Of a stretch of DNA of 64,000 nucleotides, positions 37,806 through 49,960 are shown in pieces. Source of the DNA: Anseranas semipalmata (Eukaryota; Chordata; Aves; Anseriformes; Anseranatidae). Both the position numbers and the translations under genes were made by a program. The stretch covers positions 469 to 64,468 of the forward strand of contig VXAA01000894.1 in NCBI GenBank assembly GCA_013399115.1, given 5' to 3'. The notes beneath the pieces are model-generated. The model was not told where the DNA came from and did no database searches. It saw only the letters and a program-made list of their open reading frames with translations. Every line of letters begins with the position of its first letter. Position 1 is the stretch's first letter.

Positions 37806-37948
37806 CTCTTCTCTTCTCTTCTCTTCTCTTCTCTTCTCTTCTCTTCTCTTCTCTTCTCTTCTCTTCTCTTCTCTTCTCTTCTCTTCTCTTCTCTCCTCTC
37901 CTCTCCTCTCCTCTCCTCTCCTCTCCTCTCCTCTCCTCTCCTCTCCTC
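37806..37948. repeat. Two-part pentamer array (CTCTT)n then (CTCTC)n
   Basis: Seventeen CTCTT units (37,806-37,890) change abruptly to about eleven and a half CTCTC units (37,891-37,948). Each half is homogeneous and the switch is a single T-to-C change within the unit, suggesting that a variant unit expanded separately. The left end is cut by a gap. Confidence 0.97.
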
Positions 37949-38058
37949 ATTTATTGACAAGGTGCTACAAGGTGCTGAAACTAAAACTACCAATGTTTTC
38001 ATGGGCATAACTTCTGTGTTTAGTGGAAAGAGGACTTAAGCAGCCCTGCCTCCCTCAA

Positions 38059-38101
38059 TCATAGAATCATAGAATCATAGAATCATAGAATCATAGAATC
38101 A
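38059..38101. repeat. Expanded CR1 octamer tail (TCATAGAA)n
   Basis: There are 5.4 perfect 8-base units. This is the 3' tail octamer of the CR1 copy to its right, on the minus strand. It ends at a single N at 38,102. Confidence 0.95.
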
Positions 38102-38102
38102 N

Positions 38103-38460
38103 CTCACCACCCTCACAGTGAAGGATTTCTTCCTAACATCTAGTCTAAATCTATCCTCTTTTAGTTTAAAACCATTGCCCCTTGTCCTATCATTATCTAC
38201 CTGAGTAAAGAGTCCCTCTCCATCCTTTTTATAAGACCCCTTTAAATATTGAAAGGCCACAGTGAGGTCTCCCTGGAGCCTTCTCTTCTTCAGGCTGAAC
38301 ATCCCCAGCTCTCTCAGCCTTTCTTCACAGGAGAGGTGCTCCAGCCCTCAGATCATCCTCATGGCCTCCTCTGGACTCGCTCTAACAGGTCCACATCTTT
38401 CTTGTGCTGGGGGCCCCAAACCTGGACGCAGTACTCCAGGTGGGGCCTCACGAGGGCAGA
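38103..38460 (-). mobile_element. CR1 LINE: ORF2 end/3' UTR, minus strand
   Basis: Plus-strand landmarks in order, each the complement of a CR1 station, are 'ctcacagtgaaggatttctt', 'gccccttgtcctatcattat', 'gaggtctccctggagccttc', 'ctcttcttcaggctgaacat', 'gcctcctctggactcgctct' and 'tactccaggtggggcctcac'. The body is well preserved. The stretch that normally joins the octamer tail to the 'aggatttcttcctaa' station (roughly 170 bases as I remember the family) is missing exactly at the N of position 38,102. The copy is 5' truncated at about 38,460. Confidence 0.93.
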
Positions 38461-40799
38461 TGTCTCCACTTTTGTTTCTATCTGTATACCACAGCTCTTT
38501 CATGCTATTACCTTTCTTCAGTGAACTCTCCTGTTTTAACAACATCCTTTCTTGTGGGGAAGACCATCAAGGTGGGTTGGGCAGGAGTGCTGTGGGTCCA
38601 ACTCCTTGAGTTGGTCTTTTCGCCAAAGCCTTCGTATCATGAACTTTCACCTTAAGGAGAAGAACTTAACTGCTGCAATGGTGTTATAGCCAGTGTAACG
38701 TTCTTGGTCTTGTGCATTTGACTTGTGGGAGTTTGCAGGATGGATCTGCACCTCGTTGTTCTCCAAAAGGCTGCCCATCACTGGGAACCCACATTTTCAT
38801 TTGTAAAAGCACATTTTGGTAAAAAGGCAGCTCTGGTTCCCATTTGGTATTTTTTGAGTAATAGTGAAAATGTACCTCATTATAATCTACTCAGTAATAA
38901 AAACTCATCATTTTTATGTCATTCAGCAGAAATGTATAGTAAATGAGATTCAAAGGATTAATGTACAAAGGAAATGTCAATGTTAATCTATAGACAGTCC
39001 CTTTAGTCCTGCTTGTCATAAATTCAGAGCAAGAGAGTTTGCAAACTGGCTTGGGAAGGGTAAAATTGAAGGATTAAACAAACCATAAGTCAATCTTTCT
39101 GTGCCTTGAATTCTTACTTTTGGGGCATTTTCCTCTGTACTTTCTATTAAAGGAACATATATCTTCATCGAGAGAGAGAAATTACAAACATTAGACCACA
39201 AAAGTTGGGCTCTCTTGTAGCCATGCTCCCACAGGCAGGCTCTAACTCAAATCAGCTGTGCTGGTTTAAAGCCGTGCTAGTATCTTTTATTGCTAACACT
39301 GAGCTACTTGGGTTACTCACTGTTGTGTCTTCTATGGGAACATAGGAAGAAACAGGCTGGCTTTGTCTCCCTTCTGACAGGGAGGCTCTGTATCTGCATG
39401 TCCTCAGAAATCAGATTATAAAATTACAGCTTCATGATTGTTGTTGGTTGTGTTTTTTTTTTTTTTTCCCCAGATGAATATTAAATTTGTTTTGCTTCCC
39501 AATATTCCAGCTCAGCCTTAAAGGAGGGTGTGAATCTCTGGGTAATGTGATAGATGGCTGAGGTCTGATTTGCTCTGGCTGGAGGGCTTGATCTTGCAAT
39601 GGGACTCACGAGGGCAGAACTTTCTTCTCATTCATTTAAACTGCGGTCTGCATGGTGCCAGGCCCTGCCCAACTTCTTAGCGTAGGATCAGAACCTCAGT
39701 GCATAAAATGTGCATTCAATTGCATGTCTAATTTGTTCACAAATTTTCTGTGAGTGCTGAACCAGATCACACTGCAAACACTATGCCTAGTTATGTGCCT
39801 AACTCAGCATTTGCACACAAAATTGCCTAATGAGCATGTGCAATTATGGCAATTAGACATGTGAATTAAGCATGCAAATACCCTGGCATTTGGGCTGGAG
39901 AATCATAGCCTATATCACTAGAAATAGCATAAGCTATTTTAGATATGGTGAAAAAGCACATCCATCTTTTCTCTTTATTCTTTTTCTGTTTTCCAGTGTG
40001 ACCACAATCAAGAAAAGAGAGCATTGTAAGACCTCTGGCTTGGGGAGGAAAGACTGCAAGCTCTGGGCAGAGACCATCAGGAATCTGCAAATGAAATCAG
40101 GCTTTAGGTGCTTCTGCTTCTCTGTCCCAGGTGTCTTTTGCTTGTAATGAAATACCAGTGCACTTTTACTGAGCATACCTTGTCTTAATGGGGTTAGTTA
40201 TTCTGCATGCAAGGCAGCCCACAACTCCATCAGCAGGGATTGCCATAACAAGGTGGAAAACTTTCCTTCTTTACAGCCCATCCTTCTATATTCACCAACA
40301 GAGCACAATGCATAGCTACCACAATGTCCACACAAATGTTGTTTGAAGGCTCTGTAAACAGATGATTTATTTATTTTTAACAGAATTCAAGAATTCACTT
40401 TGAGACATTCATGTCCTCCTGAGAGAAGGCACTGCTGGCTGGCTGGGGCACAAATCACGGCAGGAGGTGTGAATTTGGATGGTGGATGCCAGCAATGAGA
40501 GTTTTGCATCAGCTATTGCTGCTTTAGTGAAATAAGGTTAGCGAACACAGAGGTGAGCAGGTGGTCAGAGATAAACAGGTGAGGGAACACATTTCTGTAA
40601 TAAAGAAAGGTCTTGGTCGGGAAACCATCCCCCCCCAAATTTCTGCTTCATTAAGGTGATTTCAAACTCACTGTGAAATCAAGGACTCGGTAGCTGATCA
40701 GCGCAAACAAAAATAATCCAGGTGGCAAGTCTGATGAGATATGACCTTGTTCAAAATCAATAGACTGTTCCCCTTCCACTGAGCACAACTGACTCTCGA
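38461..40799. other. Unique non-coding stretch
   Basis: No gene recognised. A poly-T run lies at 39,453-39,467. Within 39,720-39,890 there is a perfect 11-base inverted pair and recurrent GCAATTA/TGCCTAA words, which may be an old repeat remnant. Confidence 0.4.
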
Positions 40800-41192
40800 A
40801 TGAGTTTACTTCAACGGAGGTATTTCCCTCACAACATTAACATTTTAATTGCTTGTGCAGGATTTTCTGGAAAATTAACCCGGCGATGGTTGAGCACAGA
40901 CAGAGGATGCTCCCCAGCAGGTCTGGGAGCGCAGCCGGTGCTGCGGGGAGCTGTAAACTCATACTGCCACCTAAAGGAAAGAAACCTGCACGAAAACGGA
41001 AAGCTTCTCCCTCTGCCTCTATCAGAGCTTGTTAAAACAAAGACTTTTAATTTACTCTTTGCAGCCTGGCTCCATGGTGCCTTTGGAGCGGCCGCCTCGC
41101 TGCCAAAGCAGGACGGCTCCGATCAGGATCGCGTAAATCTCTGCTGCAGGGCAGGAAATGTGATGGCGAAGGGTCTGAGTGCTGGCGCTTGA
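40800..41192. other. CpG-rich patch with a 130-codon open frame
   Basis: About 16 CpG lie in 310 bases (40,880-41,190), including a NotI-type site at 41,088-41,095. A plus-strand frame spans 40,800-41,192, but a second phase is also open at 40,853-41,035, and I recognise no domain. It is probably a small CpG island or regulatory patch. Confidence 0.35.
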
Positions 41193-44100
41193 TAACTTCT
41201 GAAGGTTTCCCAACTTCTTTGTGGGTGAACAGGGACCTGGAGCAGGGCTACACGTTGGGTGGTGTGGCCAAAGAGAGCTGCAGTGCCTGGGGGAGGCTCT
41301 GCTGGTGAGTGCAGAGACCCCAGGCTGCGGCGAGAGGTGGGCTTCAGATCATGCTTGATTTTACTTCATTATCTGATGTAGATTGCATAAATGCCAAAGG
41401 GACAGAGAAATCTGCTTCAGCCCGGCTGAATATCTTAACTGCTGGTGCTAAAGAGACAGGCCTCTTCTGAATAGACTTTTTCTGGCTGCATAAATCCCCA
41501 TTCCTGGCTGCACAGCAGAGGCAAGCAGAAGAAACTGTTTACAGAGCACACGTTCCCACTGAGTATTCCCAACCAGTTCATGAGCACAGCCTGTGAAAAT
41601 AAAGAGATGGGGGGGAGGGGAAAGAAATCTTCCCCCTGACTTCAGGAAGGGTTTGGAGCATACAGGAAAGAACCTCTTCAAAGCACATACGCAGGCAACG
41701 CTGAGCCACAGATCTGTGTCCTCTAGCTGTGGCCAATGTGCCAGCCAGCAGCCGCTCGCTCAGCAGCCGCGGTGCCAAAATCACCAGCAATAAAAAAGGG
41801 TGAGTTTGGGAACTTTTCTGCATTTGGGAGTGCCGGCTGACTTCCCAGCGAGCAGCTGCCAGTATTGCGTGGTGAACACCACAGCTGGCAGTGATGCAGT
41901 GTTACTGAGATGCTGAGCCAAGGCGCAGGCTGAAGAGGTCCAGAGCACGCATAGCTGCACCCTAAAAGAAACCTACATATGAGAGGGCTGGGGTGAGGGA
42001 GCCTGTGTGCACAGCAAGTCTTGTTGGTGGTTTGAAGGCAAAGCTTTGGTGTTTTAGGACACTTCTGAAGAGCAGGAATGTTTCCTTACGTGCGTACCCA
42101 TAGACAGGCTTATGCATACATCGTGCCTCCTGTCTGAACACTGGCAGCAGCCCATCATCTGAGGTCAACAAGTCATCACTTGTACCCAAATGTTGGGCAT
42201 CACACATTTCTGTCCCCAGCAGTGTCCCAGGCAGGCAGGAGGTTGTTCACAGAAAGCACCACCCTGCTGAGTGGCCACAACCAGCGCATTCCCGGGATTC
42301 CTGCAGGGCTCTCCCAAATCTGCTACTCAGAGCTTAACCAGCAAAAGGACTCTTGGGTAGGTGGGACACTGGAGGTCAGCTCTCCAATAAAGCTGCAAGG
42401 TCATAGACAGTCAGAACAGATACTGTTTTCTCTTATACTAGGTGTTTTCTTTCTATGACTGATTATGATCTCAGCAGCCCTCTTCAATGTGCCCGTGAAG
42501 TGTGTTTAGGAACTGTCTTTCATTGCTCATGCTGTTACACAGCTTACCGACTCCGTTGAGGGATGGAAAGTGCTCTGTGGGAAGCAACTTTCTTAGAATG
42601 AAAGAAAAACGAATTAGCATGGCTTTTCTTTGTACAGAACTTAATTTTATTTGTGATACACTTCAAAATTAAGTATCTGTGTGTCAGGGATTTTTTTTAA
42701 CACTGTCTTGCTTTGAATGTTGTTACTGAAATGTATTTTTTCCTTTTGATGTATGAATGTATTCAATTTTATGAGCCAATGAACATCTATCTGCAAGTAG
42801 AGTTTTCAATCCCATGCAGCATCTGCATTTCCAGAGGAAGGCACTAGCATCTTGCTCTCCTCTGTCTATAATATTGCTTAATGGGTTGGAGATAAATGGA
42901 AGAGGGCAGGAATGAAAATACAAGATGGATTCTCAAATGGGTTAAGGGACTGTAAGGCACTATCTGAAAATCTGAATACTGTTTCTCATTAATTAATACT
43001 ACAGTTGTATGTATGTGGTCATTAGTGCTGGAAGTGGCACTGTCCTGCAGGGAGTGCAGTTTATGATTCTTCAAATAGTTTTCTGTGTAGTCTTGAACAA
43101 AAAGATGTTTTTTTCTCCTGCATGCCTTAATTTTTACATTTGATAAGAGACATTATCAATAAAGCTGATGAAACATTTCAGTTCAATGACTAGAGAAGTT
43201 GATTCTGGTAAAAGGACTAAGTGAAAATCCCACAGCTGTTTCTCTGGTGGGATCAGGCCAAGTTGTTCATTTTTATAAGACAAAAAGATTTATTTGAACT
43301 TTATCTTTTAATTTCATATTATACAAATATACAAATATATATGTACAAATTAGTCTACCATATTATTCTACTGAATTATTGAATATAGACTATGTACACT
43401 ATATTCATTAAAGCATTTTTATATCACACCTTAACATTTATATGTGAATTCAGTGAACTACTTTTCTTTTTGCTAATGAAATATTTGAGCTTTCTCAGAG
43501 CTAAATGTATTTTTTTTTTTTTCAAAATTACTGGAAGGTTCCTTGATGCCCTTTACATTCTGATTTTGAATCACCTTTGGAAACATTGGATCGCCATTTG
43601 CTGACATTTCTGCTGCTTTTGGGGGCATTAGAGCCAAGAATTAGGTGCTCTTTATGTGTTTGAGGGCTATGAAGAAGTGCTCTCAACGAACGTCCATCAA
43701 GCAAGGAGTCGGTAACTCCCTGGCACCATTTGCAACAATAATGGCTTAGGATTGCCCCTTCTTTACATGCCAGCCACCATCCAGCTTTTCTGTCATTGCT
43801 TCTGCCAGTACAAGTCATGGTCAAGTTCAGCGACAAAAGGCTTGATATGACTTTTCCAAAGGCTGCTGGTCCTAACATTATGAGTTTCTTGGAGTGGGGG
43901 CAGGATTTATGAACTCAGCCCTTCTCTGAGCAGGTGATACATGCAAAGGCAGAGCTGGTATGTCTGCATGGTGCTGAACAACATCATATGGGTGCTGTGG
44001 CCTCCTGGGAATCAGCATAGGGCTCCTCATCCCATGCACGTTGGTGATGTTTGTCCCAGCTGGTGACTTCCATGGAGTGACTTCAGTGGGCCCTCGCAGA

Positions 44101-47100
44101 GGTGAGAGACTGCCACAACATGGGTGGGTTTTCCTTCTCTTTTCTTACCATAACCACTAGTTCACAGTCATGACTAGATGGCCAAGAACTGAAAAGCTGT
44201 GTAAGAGCACCACATACACCTCAGAGGAAAAACTGTCTTTGAAGAATAGAAAAGGTGGGCTCCAGGGAATATGTATCTGTGATTAATCTGTTCAGCCACT
44301 GGGTGCCAATGTTGGCTCATATTTGATAATCAGAGACATTTTTCTAAGGGAAGAGGAATTTTTGAAATCTAAAAGAAGATAATATAGTTTCGGAAGGCTG
44401 TGGAGTCTGAAAAATATCCCCAAGAGTGTGTGACTCTATTCAAACCAACCTGGAAATGGAGCACCAGAAAGGCGCCTGTGTGGGGTGGGGAGTTAGGGGA
44501 GTCCTGGGTTAACAAAAGAAAGAGTGAGATCCTTAATGAAATGGGCTTGCTGAGAATTATGAATCTGTGAGCCTATGTCTTGTAGTGATTAATGATGAAC
44601 CACTGTTTTAACTTTGGATCAAATAATGGGTTGCCTCTGAAAAGCTTCATTAATCACCGTTAGAAATAGGCCTGCCAATTCATTACTTCAGGGTAGACAT
44701 CAGCTGAACAGTTCAGCAAATTCAGGATTGAGTGAACTCTAGGCAGGGGCTGGTTAAAAAGAAAGCAGGGGACTAATCTGTGTTTCAATGTGTTGGGATT
44801 TATGAGCTACGAATATCCTCCCATTGGTAGTTTCCCCTTGTTTCCCCTCCTCTCCCTCAATATCTTTTTGCTAATTGTGATCTGGGCACAATGGGCAGAA
44901 AAAGCACGGCATTCAGGCCTGTGCTTGGCCAGATTCTTCTTCCAGGTACACAGATGTAGCTCCCATCCAAATCACCAGAAATCACATTGTGTGTCTGAGG
45001 GCAGTCCGGCTGTTCTGAGCAGCTGTTTCTCACTTCGCAGCTTCATCTGAGACCAGCGCTTTGCCTCTGTGGATTCAAGTGCAAGAGAAAATTGGCAAGA
45101 AAAGCATTTGCCCCCTTTTCAAGAAACTTCTGTTGATAGCGAGAAGCTTCCATGCTTTGTAACCCAAGATTACATTTTCAAGCCAGCAGGGATATGTTTT
45201 AATTGCTCTTCCAGGAAGCCAAGGACTGGGATACCCAAGAAAGTGCAGCTGATGCTCCCTGCTTGTGAAGAGATTGACTCTTTTTTAAAGGAGTGTCTAA
45301 AAACAAACCAAAAATTGCACCGTACCTCCATGCTCCCTGCACCCAACCATACTGGAAAGGGAAAATGGGGACTGCAAAGGAGACGTGATGGAAATTAGGG
45401 CCAGAAAAAAAAAAAAAGCCAAAAATGTTCTGCGCCCAAAACATTAGTTTTGATAAACATACTTTTGATAAATATACTTCAAAGGTATAGCGGGATATGT
45501 CTGAATTAATTTGGTTAGACATCCTTCCTTTATTCCTGCCAAAAAAGAAGAGGAAAGCTACTTCCCCTACACTCACCTCCACCCCTAAAATCTGAAATGC
45601 TTGTTTTTTTTTTTTTTTTTTAAGTCACTGTAGCATTTAGTTTACATATTTACTTCAACTCTTATTTTCTAACAAATTTTACAAGGTTAAACTCATCCAT
45701 TTTTCAGTTTGTGCTACATGAAACATTCACCCAAAATGATCATTTACACAGTTTTGGTTTCCTGGAAAATATGTTCAAGATTGACCGAACTTCCTCGAAA
45801 CAAACAAAAAAGTCATTTATTCGCACAGCTGGAGATTGAGAGGGAAAAACATCTGGATGTGAGAAGGGGGAGAAAATGTGCATGGGAAGGGAAAAAAACA
45901 GTAAAAGGACAAAAGGTTATAAGTAGAAGAAGAAAAAGGATTGATATGGGGGTTGAGAGTGTGTTCAAGGATTAAGTGAGGAGGGCTATAGAAAGTGGGC
46001 CTTGAAAGAGAAATGTAAATATGGTGATGAAAAGGACAGGGGGAAGACTGAAATGAAATGAGAAAAGACAGTGGAAAAATGACAACTGAATAAAATACAA
46101 TAAACAAATGGTGAAAGCAAAAATCATGAAAAAAAACACACCCTTATATTTGAATGAAACAAAACAAGGGAATAAATGTGAGAAGAAAATGCATAGTCCA
46201 AGAAGGACAAAGCTAAGAAAACTGATGAGAGTAAGGGATATGCTGGAAAAGACCTAGAAATTGAAGAAATATATTGTAGAAAAGGAGAACAAGAATAATC
46301 TTTAGTAGTACTGTTGAAAACTGCCGAAAACTGAGCAAAGAAATAGGCCTGTTAAGGTGTAAAAGCGGTCGTGTGTTCTTTTTTGTCACAACATTTTGAA
46401 CTTTCACTACTTCTCACTGAGCTCCAGCCACAGCGAATGTGTTGGCACAACAGCAGCTCCCAGCCCCAAGACAGCAGCGTCCTCATTGCCAAAATCCACG
46501 TGTAGGAAAGGCAAAGGCTGACGGAGAGCTGGAAGTAACATGTCAGCACCTGGGTGCCGCGTTAATTTGGTGCATCAGCACCTCGGCCTCTACCCGCTCA
46601 TTGCTTCCAGATGGTGCCTGAGCTCTCAACTGGTATTTGAGGCATTTAAGGTAGCCTTCATCGAGTTTCTTCGGGGACAGGAATGCAGGGCTCAGCAACA
46701 AACTTTTTGGTACTGAACTCCCTCCTTCCCTCCAAAATCATGATGACACCTCAGGGCCACATGTGGCCCAGGGGACATCACGCAGGACACAGATGCAGGT
46801 GACTCTGGAGCAGACCAGCCCCCAGCCTGCAGCAGCATGGGCAGCAGCCACTCCAGACAGCCTGGCCTCTGCTCCTTGCACACAGGCCTTTTGCTGCGAA
46901 GACGTGGTCTGAAGTTACATTTATGGCAGCAACTATTTGAACAGCTTTTCATATTTCTACCTACCCCATCACACACATTTGTTCTGCACGGCTGAAATTT
47001 TAAACACTTTTTTTTTTTTTAGTATTTTTTTATATTCAGGTTTGCTTTATGAATATTTCTAGATTTAAACCTCAAACACTGCAATCCTGAAAGAAAAATA

Positions 47101-48504
47101 AGGGTGTGAAGTGGAGAATAGGAAGAAGCATGAAGGTGGAGAGATGGCTTTAGGTGAGAGAAGTCTTCAGGTGAGGTGGAAAAAAGCTGAAGCAATAAGC
47201 ACTGCATCTTACTGGGATGACTTGCTCCTTTTGACTTACTGTAAATAACCCAAGTGACCGGAGCTGTGATTCAATGTCAAATCCCAGCTGCCTTCCTGGC
47301 AGTTAATGCCATGATGTTATCAAAACATCAGTCAGAGAAGTGAAACCAATCATCTTGATCTTCTCTCATATTGGTTTAGCAACACCATTAAGCATTGATT
47401 ACAACCCTGTTCTCATCAAATGCTTTTGTTATTAATTTCAGTGTATTTCAAATTGTTCACAGACTTTAAAGATGCTGCTACTTTCTTGTACCGCCTAAGT
47501 TAAGGGATAATCAGGCAGAGGTATACATTCTTAAAGTTTTGAGGGCAGTATGTTCTCAAAGGGAATGAGAAACCTATATTTAGCCCATAGAATTTAAGGG
47601 TTAGTCAAAAATGTATAATTTTGATTTCCAGACAAAGCCTGGATCACTAACATATCCCAGTTGTCTGCTTTTTTAGTGAAGAAATGAATTTATAGCCAAA
47701 GAATTTGTCAGTTCTTTGTCGCAACTTGTCTTACAATTAAAGCTGTTGGTCATAAGAATCAGCATGTACACGATTAGATCACTCCAGTTTTAACGGCCAC
47801 ACGGTAAGAAACTGCTGACAGATTGTGGAGACCTGTATTTCTATATAGCATTCAGGCTCTGAAAGTACCACCCAAATATTCATCATTTTTAAAAACAGCA
47901 TCTGGGAAATCTTCACCTAACATATGTAGTTACTCATAGTAACGTGAAAATGTGTTATGACCCTTTCATCTGCAGGGTATGGAGACAGCCATCTAGTGGG
48001 AACAGGTATCTACACCTCTTTGTTTTCAGAGTTTACAAAATTAAATATCTCCAGTAATCCTGAAACTTTCTGGCAGCTGGGGAAATCTGATTGAAAATGT
48101 GCTGCAATTGATGATATGTTATTGAAGTGCAGAACATTAGATTAAATTAAAATCACAATTACAATTAAAATCTTAAAATATTTTAAATTAAGTTCTATTA
48201 ATGTAATGAAAATAGGCAAACAAGGAGCTATTCTCTTTGCAGTTGTAAAGTAATATACATCTATCAGAAAGAGCTCGAAATCAACGGCCACAAATTAGTC
48301 TTTTTAAAACCAAATCTTTCCTTGTTTTCTCAACTGGAAAAGAATCTGCAACATTACTGATATTGCATAAAACTTTTATCCTACTGAGTTCATATGATAT
48401 AATTTTGAAATACAAAATTTCTGTCATATTGCTGTATACATATAGTTTTGAGCAATACAAGAGAAAAATGGTTAGTTGTTAGAAAGCTTGGTGTTTTCAA
48501 ACCA
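41193..48504. other. Unique non-coding stretch with conserved-element candidates
   Basis: No gene or family repeat recognised. Poly-T/A runs lie at 43,510-43,522, 45,405-45,416, 45,604-45,621 and 47,008-47,020. A long purine-rich block occupies about 45,830-46,330. The AT-moderate, low-complexity-free parts at about 44,560-44,700 and 47,210-47,460 look like conserved non-coding elements in texture and carry inverted factor-site pairs. This is a judgement by eye only. Confidence 0.4.
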
Positions 48505-49960
48505 GAGGACCCTGATGATCTACATACAAGGGTACCTGACTCATGACATCTTCAGACAAGGACTCCCTGAGAATTTGTAAAGGATGGCAATGATGCTATA
48601 GCACCAGAACACAGAGCTTTAAAAAAAGGAGAAAAGGATATCCATTATCCTAATTTTGATTGATTTGAATCATAGAATCATTTAAGTTGGAAAAGACCCT
48701 TAAAATCATCAGGTCCAACCATCCACCTAACTACCAAGTCCAACACTAAACCATATCCAGAAACACCACATCCACATATTGGAACAAATATTCAAACAGA
48801 ATATTTACTAGTGCTTGGAACATAAGAAAAAGACAAGGAACAATCCACATGGATTTGTCATTAATGAAGTGCATCAAACCCATCTCGTTGTCTTGAACTG
48901 TAGCACAGTAGGACTTACTAGTAAAAGAAAACAGTGGATATCATATACAGTGACTTTAGCAAAGGTTTTCATGTTGATTCTCATATTTTAAGAAAACAAG
49001 ATGTATGTGTATGTAGTATAGAGTATATAAAACACTGTTCAGAAAACACACTATTTAGAGTTTAGTTGGCTGTGCGATTCCCTGCGAAAATCTAAGGATA
49101 TGTAGAGTGCAATTCTTGCAAGAGCCTCATATTATTCAATATTTTCATTAATCATTCGATGATCCAATAAAGTATAATACGATTATTTAAGCTTTCAGAT
49201 AATGTCAAGATGGGAAGCGCTAGGGGAAAAAAAAAAAACAACTGATGGAATAAACTGTTTTAATAGACTGAAGAAAAGAAGTGGAAACAGAATAAAAGCA
49301 GTAGAAAAAAAGAGCATAATACCATGTTTAGGCAGAAGTAGTTTAAAAGATGCATATAGGGTAAGATTAAGTACCTTAACTGTGACTGGTTAAGTATCGG
49401 TTCTCTAGAAAAGGGTCTGGGGTTTTGTAAGCTGACTATGATTCAGCCGTGGTACATTATCACAGAAAAGACATATGCACTGCAAACAAGAGAGAAGTCT
49501 ACAAGATGTAGGAACTAAGAATTTTTCTGTACTAGCACCTCATTTAGAGCACCGTGTCCAGTTTCAGGTATGGCACTTCAAGAGAAATCTGGACTAACTG
49601 GAGAAAGCTGAGAGAAGAGCAACAAAAGCTCAGAAGTATGTGAAATATTAACAGATAAGGTGAAATGAGACTGATAGTCTAAAGAGGAGAAGATGATGAG
49701 GTGTAGGAAAGAATAGAGACAGGACATTATAAAAGTTTTGAAAATATAAAGTATTGTTCCAAAAGAAGAAAAGAAAAATCTGTTCTTCATCTCTGAGATG
49801 GGTAAGGAGAAGAAGTAGTACTCCTGGATACAGCAAGGAAGATTTAGAGATTTTAGGGAAACCTTTATACTGCTGAAGCCCTAGAATAGGTGTAATGATT
49901 ATGGAGTATGTATCATTGAAAGTTTTTTCAAATTGATTAGATGGACATCAGGAATGACTG
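48505..49960 (+). mobile_element. Ancient CR1-type LINE, RT through 3' end, interrupted
   Basis: A long plus-strand relic of an old CR1. It starts at 'accctgatgatctacataca' (48,508) and passes 'ctttaaaaaaaggagaaaag' (the KKG station), then is interrupted by a younger minus-strand CR1 tail. It resumes with 'atccacatggatttgtcatt' (48,844), 'gactttagcaaaggttttca' (motif A region, 48,952) and 'ttcaatattttcattaatca' (FNIFIN, 49,136). The catalytic-box position at 49,189-49,215 reads KLSDNVKMG, so its Asp pair is lost. Later stations are 'gcaccgtgtccagtttcagg' (49,550) and 'gagaagagcaacaaaagctc' (49,612), with a 3' UTR fading out near 49,960. Heavily decayed in all frames. Confidence 0.75.
48668..48785 (-). 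mobile_element. Younger CR1 3' tail nested in the ancient CR1
   Basis: Plus-strand reading: 'tcatagaatcatttaagttg', 'gaaaagacccttaaaatcat', 'caggtccaaccatccaccta', then 'actaaaccatatccagaaac' and 'accacatccacat'. This is the complement of a CR1 3' terminus with its octamer tail. It interrupts the older plus-strand LINE, so it inserted later. Confidence 0.92.

Noticed and set aside
37277..38008. Long Glu/Arg/Lys-repeat and Ser/Leu-repeat frames over the pentamer and tetramer arrays
   Set aside because: These are translations of microsatellites in stop-free phases, not proteins.
40036..40147. Possible terminal exon near 40 kb
   Set aside because: Frames are open on both strands and no domain or poly-A/splice arrangement supports it.
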